50,285 bases of DNA from Nanobdellati archaeon (lineage in GTDB: Archaea; Nanobdellota; Nanobdellia; UBA10117), in NCBI GenBank assembly GCA_016204275.1, contig JACQKZ010000003.1, forward strand, positions 1 through 50,285. The letters run 5' to 3'. Every line of letters begins with the position of its first letter. The stretch's first letter is position 1. A model generated the notes under the pieces. It saw nothing but the letters and a program-made list of their open reading frames with translations, searched no databases and was not told the DNA's origin. A program made the translations under genes and the position numbers. Shown here piece by piece: positions 46,278 to 50,285 of the stretch.

Positions 46278-46641
46278 TCAGTCAAACCTAATATTCGTGT
46301 CTAATAACTTGGGTGCACTCGGCCCCCGCACGTTGAGAAGCATATGGCCTGCAAACTGGTCAGAGTGGTAGAGGCAGTACATAATTCCCGTCCTGAACTT
46401 TTTGTTCACCTTTTGCATCAGCGCGCTAAGCTTCTTCAAATCCTGCTCCGTGATGTGAATCTTTCCTAAATCTATTTCTTTTGTATCTTTAGAAATGATT
46501 TTGTATTTTATCGCGCCATATAACTTGAACTCGCCGCTCGGCTCGCCTTAAGGAGCGAGTTAACGGAACAGTTCGAACAAAGTTCGACTGGTCAGCCAAA
46601 ATGGGTTTTGGCTGAATGGAAAATGCAGGTGCATTTTTCAT
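46277..46641 (-). pseudogene. Frameshifted gene whose 5' region holds four tandem hairpins
   Basis: ATG at 46641 opens MKNAPAFSIQPKPILADQSNFVRTVPLTRSLRRAERRVQVIWRDKIQNHF*. A different frame continues GEFKLYGAIKYKIISKDTKEIDLGKIHITEQDLKKLSALMQKVNKKFRTGIMYCLYHSDQFAGHMLLNVRGPSAPKLLDTNIRFD* with no ATG at its start. Confidence 0.55.
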
Positions 46642-46684
46642 AAAACTAAAATGCAACTATGCTATAAAAATGTATGTGTGCAAA

Positions 46685-47008
46685 TTAACTTGCCGGCAAT
46701 TTAATCGCGTCTGCAATCCTGCGCTCAAGTGGATTAGTTGGCTTTGTTAGATTTAATTTTAATACGTTTGCCAGCTCTGCTGCATTCACTCTGTCGCTCG
46801 TCATAGGCCAAATTAGATGCGAAGGGTGTTCGCCCGAATGCCATACCCCAAATTCGTAGAGGCCATGCCCTGCGTCTACAACAGATAATGTCACTTGTTT
46901 GTTATGCATCAAATACCAGAGACGGGCTGTTTGTTCTATCCATGATCCCTGCGCCGCCTCCCCAATAGTGTCTTTAATAGCTTGTTCGGAAACATACCAC
47001 ATGAACAA
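46685..47008 (-). CDS. Hypothetical protein
   Basis: 107-aa ORF with a TATA-like region upstream. Confidence 0.45.
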   Translation of the reverse strand: MFMWYVSEQAIKDTIGEAAQGSWIEQTARLWYLMHNKQVTLSVVDAGHGLYEFGVWHSGEHPSHLIWPMTSDRVNAAELANVLKLNLTKPTNPLERRIADAIKLPAS

Positions 47009-47112
47009 ATTAGCATGATAAAACTTTTAAACCTTTTGTATGTGTGTGCGTGTATGTTATATGAGTTTATGCGCGTGTTTAAGCTTTTAAACAATAAATA
47101 TTCATAGTATTT

Positions 47113-47730
47113 ATGCCAATCATAAACTTCTTGCTCCAGTACGCAGAACACCTTGGATACTTGGTAGTCTATGGTCTTATCACTGGCAGCAGCTTTGGCC
47201 TGCCAATCCCGGAGGATGCCACGCTTTTGGTTGCGGGCTATGCCGCTTCGCAGCATTTCATCAAACTGCCGCTTCTGATGATTGTCGCGGTGCTTGGCAT
47301 TCTAACTGGGGATAATCTAGGTTTTTACATTGGCAGGAAATACAAAAACGACATTCAGGGCCTGCTGTTCAGATACGGGCATAAGATTTTCCTGACGCCG
47401 AACAAAGTAAATAAAATTTACATGACTTTCAGGAAACACCCTGACAGGACAATTTTCCTCTCGCGGTTTGTTGTCGGCCTGCGATTTATTGCACCTTTGA
47501 TGGCTGGCTCTTCGGGGATGAAGTGGCGCGAGTTCTTTTTGTACAACCTTGCCGGCGCGCTGGTTGTTGCAACAATAATTCCATTTATCGGCTTCAAGTT
47601 CGGCGAAAACATTACACTGATTTACAAAATAGTTAAAGATTTAAGCATAGCCGTCGCCGCTGTGGCTGCTGCGATAATAATATTTACTGTTTTCTGGTAT
47701 AAAAAACGGCAGGCAAGAATTAAGGCTTAA
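47113..47730 (+). CDS. DedA-family (SNARE-associated/VTT domain) membrane protein
   Basis: GSSFGLPIPEDATLLVAGYAASQ; GDNLGFYIGRKYK; FLSRFVVGLRFIAPLMAGSSGMKWREFFLYNLAGA. Confidence 0.85.
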   Translation: MPIINFLLQYAEHLGYLVVYGLITGSSFGLPIPEDATLLVAGYAASQHFIKLPLLMIVAVLGILTGDNLGFYIGRKYKNDIQGLLFRYGHKIFLTPNKVNKIYMTFRKHPDRTIFLSRFVVGLRFIAPLMAGSSGMKWREFFLYNLAGALVVATIIPFIGFKFGENITLIYKIVKDLSIAVAAVAAAIIIFTVFWYKKRQARIKA

Positions 47731-47754
47731 AAACGGACTACTTGAGCTAAAGTT

Positions 47755-48060
47755 ATGGACTATGACCTCGAACTCAACCGCATCGTTTCTGAAGTGAAGA
47801 AGTTAAACGAAGAGCGAAGAACAAAGAGCGAAAAACCAATAAAAGTCTGCCTGCAATTCCCTGATGGCTTGAAGGCCGAAGCTACAAAGGCTGTCGAACA
47901 ATTGAAACTGAAAACCAAAAACCAAGGACTTAAAACAGAATTTTTCATCTGGTCTGGCTCGAACTTCGGCGGTTGCGATTACCCGTGGTACCTGAAGGAC
48001 TTGGGGTTTGATTTATTGATTAACTTTGGGCACTCGGTTTTCAAGAAGTGGCCTACTTGA
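47755..48060 (+). CDS. dph2: Dph2-like diphthamide synthase, N-terminal domain (split gene)
   Basis: VCLQFPDGLKAEATKAVEQL...FFIWSGSNFGGCDYPWYLKDLGFDLLINFGHSVFKKWPT*. Confidence 0.8.
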   Translation: MDYDLELNRIVSEVKKLNEERRTKSEKPIKVCLQFPDGLKAEATKAVEQLKLKTKNQGLKTEFFIWSGSNFGGCDYPWYLKDLGFDLLINFGHSVFKKWPT

Positions 48061-49135
48061 CAAAAAGTAAAATTATATCTAACACAAACAAGCCAACTAT
48101 CAGGGCTTCCAAAAAAATAAGCACCCGATTGTTCGCGCGCTCAAACAAAAGCTGGTAAATGCTCTCGATTGTTTTAAGTTTCTCGTTCAGGCTGGCCTGC
48201 AGGTCTGCAAGGTAGAATCGCTGGGCTGCGGCCTTGTAAACCTTCGCAAGATACAAATCCCCGATAAGCTTCAGCGCATCATTAACTTTTGCCATCACCC
48301 CCGTAACATCAAGCTTTACCTCGGTCAAATCGTGCAATGTCCTCGCGTGCGGCCTGAAGCTGAAGCTCGGTTTTTCCAAATCATCATACGCCTTTTCGAG
48401 CGCCTTGTCAAGTATGTCATCATACGCCCGCAGCTCAAGAAGTTCTATCACTGCATCTTCTAAAACGTCAAAAACATCATAGCTCTGTCTCGGATCATAT
48501 ATGAACGCGGCTTGCCAGTCAACCGCAACAAGCTCATCTTCATAGTACGTGAGCAAATATTTCAGGGAATTTTCAAGCTCCTGCCTGCTCAGCTTGCCAG
48601 TTTCGCAGCGCAGCACTCTGGCAATGTCTGTCCCTGCAGTTTTTATGAGCTTGTCTGTATCATAAGTGCCATCAAATTCTTTTACGGAAGCGATTAGATA
48701 ATCTTCCCAATACTCAAGCATTTCCTGCGGGTGGTCCAGCGCAAGTTCAAACTCCTTAACTAACTTTGCAACCTGTTTCTTAGCAGCCTCAGCAACCTCT
48801 TTGTTCTCGGCCAGCAGGCTTGTCAGTTTTGCCAGTTCTGACAGGTCGCCGGAAAATGGAATCTGATAAATAACAGTCACAACACCAAAATTGTATATTT
48901 TCGCTTTTATGTCTGCTTCCAATGATACGCCTTTTGTCTTGATTGCATGCCTGCCAAGCTTTACGAGCAAGGGCGGGACTTTATACTGCACGTGCCCTGG
49001 TGTCATGCGCTCGCACACAAGTTTTGAGGTTTCCGGCCTTTTTCCAAAAACAGTCTCAACCTTGTCCAGTTTTATTTCATAGGCAACGTCAAAACAATAA
49101 TACAGGAACAGGTTGCCCTTCTTAATCTTTAACAT
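48053..49135 (-). CDS. RMD1/DUF155-like protein with C-terminal TM
   Basis: AKIYNFGVVTVIYQIPF N-terminal segment; C-terminal KTIESIYQLLFERANNRVLIFLEALIVGLFVLDIILLF. Confidence 0.5.
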   Translation of the reverse strand: MLKIKKGNLFLYYCFDVAYEIKLDKVETVFGKRPETSKLVCERMTPGHVQYKVPPLLVKLGRHAIKTKGVSLEADIKAKIYNFGVVTVIYQIPFSGDLSELAKLTSLLAENKEVAEAAKKQVAKLVKEFELALDHPQEMLEYWEDYLIASVKEFDGTYDTDKLIKTAGTDIARVLRCETGKLSRQELENSLKYLLTYYEDELVAVDWQAAFIYDPRQSYDVFDVLEDAVIELLELRAYDDILDKALEKAYDDLEKPSFSFRPHARTLHDLTEVKLDVTGVMAKVNDALKLIGDLYLAKVYKAAAQRFYLADLQASLNEKLKTIESIYQLLFERANNRVLIFLEALIVGLFVLDIILLFVK

Positions 49136-49209
49136 ACAATAGATTGGGGCAGCATGTTTAAATCTCTTTCTAGCGCAAACGTTAAATACTTCGGACTTGA
49201 TAAATAGGT

Positions 49210-49542
49210 ATGGGCAAAGCCACTCTGCTTATAATTGCAATTGTTGTTCTTGTTGCAGCCGGCCTCATCACGCTGAAGTTCTCCGGTGGCATTACTAGCG
49301 CAGCGTCCGCGCCAAGCAAGATGGAGTCCTTTGTCTCCAGCACTGCAAAGGGAACCTGCGCAGACTCTGACGGAAATAACTACAAAGTTAAAGGAGTAAC
49401 AATAGCAAAAACTCCGGATGGCCTGCTGAGCTTCACTGACAAATGCCTTTCTGCTTCGGTACTGCTTGAGGGCCTGTGTGAGCGTGGCGAGCTGACTAAA
49501 AAGCAAGTAAATTGCGACTGCAAGGGCGGGGTTTGTGCTTAG
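49210..49542 (+). CDS. Small secreted protein with four C-terminal-half cysteines
   Basis: N-terminal hydrophobic segment; DKCLSASVLLEGLCERGELTKKQVNCDCKGGVCA. Confidence 0.5.
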   Translation: MGKATLLIIAIVVLVAAGLITLKFSGGITSAASAPSKMESFVSSTAKGTCADSDGNNYKVKGVTIAKTPDGLLSFTDKCLSASVLLEGLCERGELTKKQVNCDCKGGVCA

Positions 49543-49558
49543 TTTGCTTACCGGTGTT

Positions 49559-50161
49559 TTATTGATATCGTCCCGCATCAGGAACTGGTAAAGTTGAAAT
49601 AGGGCCAGTTTGTTTTTCTAATATGTTTAGCCTGTGTTTTAAAGTCGCACTCATTTCACTAACTAATCTTCCAATCTTTCTTTGCTCCGGTGATTCTTGC
49701 CGCAACTCGATTTCTGTTGCGCCCGGAAAAAGCATTTTTAGAATACGAAGGCGCAGTTCATCGTGTGTGCCGCGCATTATTTCATAAGCCAGAGGCGTCT
49801 GATATTTCGCTTGGATGTTATATGATGCCGGTCCAACTTTCAAAACTCCTTCGTCCGGCTTTTGGAGCTGAAATGCCACAATTTCCATTTCAGTTTTGGG
49901 ATTGTTGCGCTCCCCATAACAAAAAACAAATGGTTGCCTTAAACTTCCTCGCAAATATCCATGCACCAGACCAAAACGCTCTTCAACTGATCTAACTAGA
50001 ATAAAATCGCAGCTAAGATGCAAGCCGCCGTCTGCGGACACCAGATCAGTTACATTACGAATTAAGCCATACTCTTCGCAGTCATAGTCTTCTACGAATT
50101 TATCAGGATATCTGGTTAGAAATCCATCAACAGTCAATTCTATTTTCGGTTGCCTGCCCAT
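49559..50161 (-). CDS. Hypothetical protein
   Basis: ORF from MGRQPKIELTVDGFLTRYP; TATA-like TTTATAAGC region upstream. Confidence 0.5.
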   Translation of the reverse strand: MGRQPKIELTVDGFLTRYPDKFVEDYDCEEYGLIRNVTDLVSADGGLHLSCDFILVRSVEERFGLVHGYLRGSLRQPFVFCYGERNNPKTEMEIVAFQLQKPDEGVLKVGPASYNIQAKYQTPLAYEIMRGTHDELRLRILKMLFPGATEIELRQESPEQRKIGRLVSEMSATLKHRLNILEKQTGPISTLPVPDAGRYQ

Positions 50162-50285
50162 TTTAATCACCATATTCATAATATTTATGTTTATAAGCTT
50201 TTTGCTAAAGTATGCACTTTCGCCGGCGGCTTCACAGACCAAACAATACGATATTCAGCTAGCAGGCAACAAAGTAGAATAAGTA

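Overview
The window is archaeal chromosome. Gene content (Orc1/Cdc6, PCNA, two TFS paralogs, RpoL, Rpp21, MC1 chromatin protein, NreA, Trm5/Taw2, Dph2) and the very compact layout suggest a DPANN-type or similar small-genome archaeon; this lineage call is inference. The left third (about 1.9-12.6 kb) is a minus-strand surface-protein region. It holds two paralogous operons, each with a ribbon-helix-helix-like regulator, secreted beta-rich proteins sharing a C-terminal domain, and a membrane-anchored partner with a DUF916/NEW3-like look. One secreted protein is 1445 aa with exactly seven FG-GAP motifs. Two tandem secreted proteins with a lectin/CBM-like C-terminal domain follow. The rest is mostly housekeeping genes mixed with short orphan ORFs, one unlinked 5S rRNA (14863-14979), and surface/glycosylation genes (GDP-mannose dehydratase-like, GT2, MopE-like metal-binding protein, pilin, secreted PLD). 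I found no tRNA, CRISPR array, transposase or integrase. The main unusual observations are: (1) gene heads duplicated with small hairpins at the 5' ends of several genes (PAC2, TFS, pilin, a broken gene near 46.6 kb) and a palindrome cluster inside a dehydratase gene; (2) degenerate 3'-end copies of DUF167 and thrS facing each other around orphan genes at 19.4-20.6 kb; (3) a strongly over-represented GCTGGCC / GCTGGCCTGC word; (4) a Dph2 split into two genes 6 kb apart; (5) the paralogous surface operons. All calls were read by eye; no database search or structure prediction was run.
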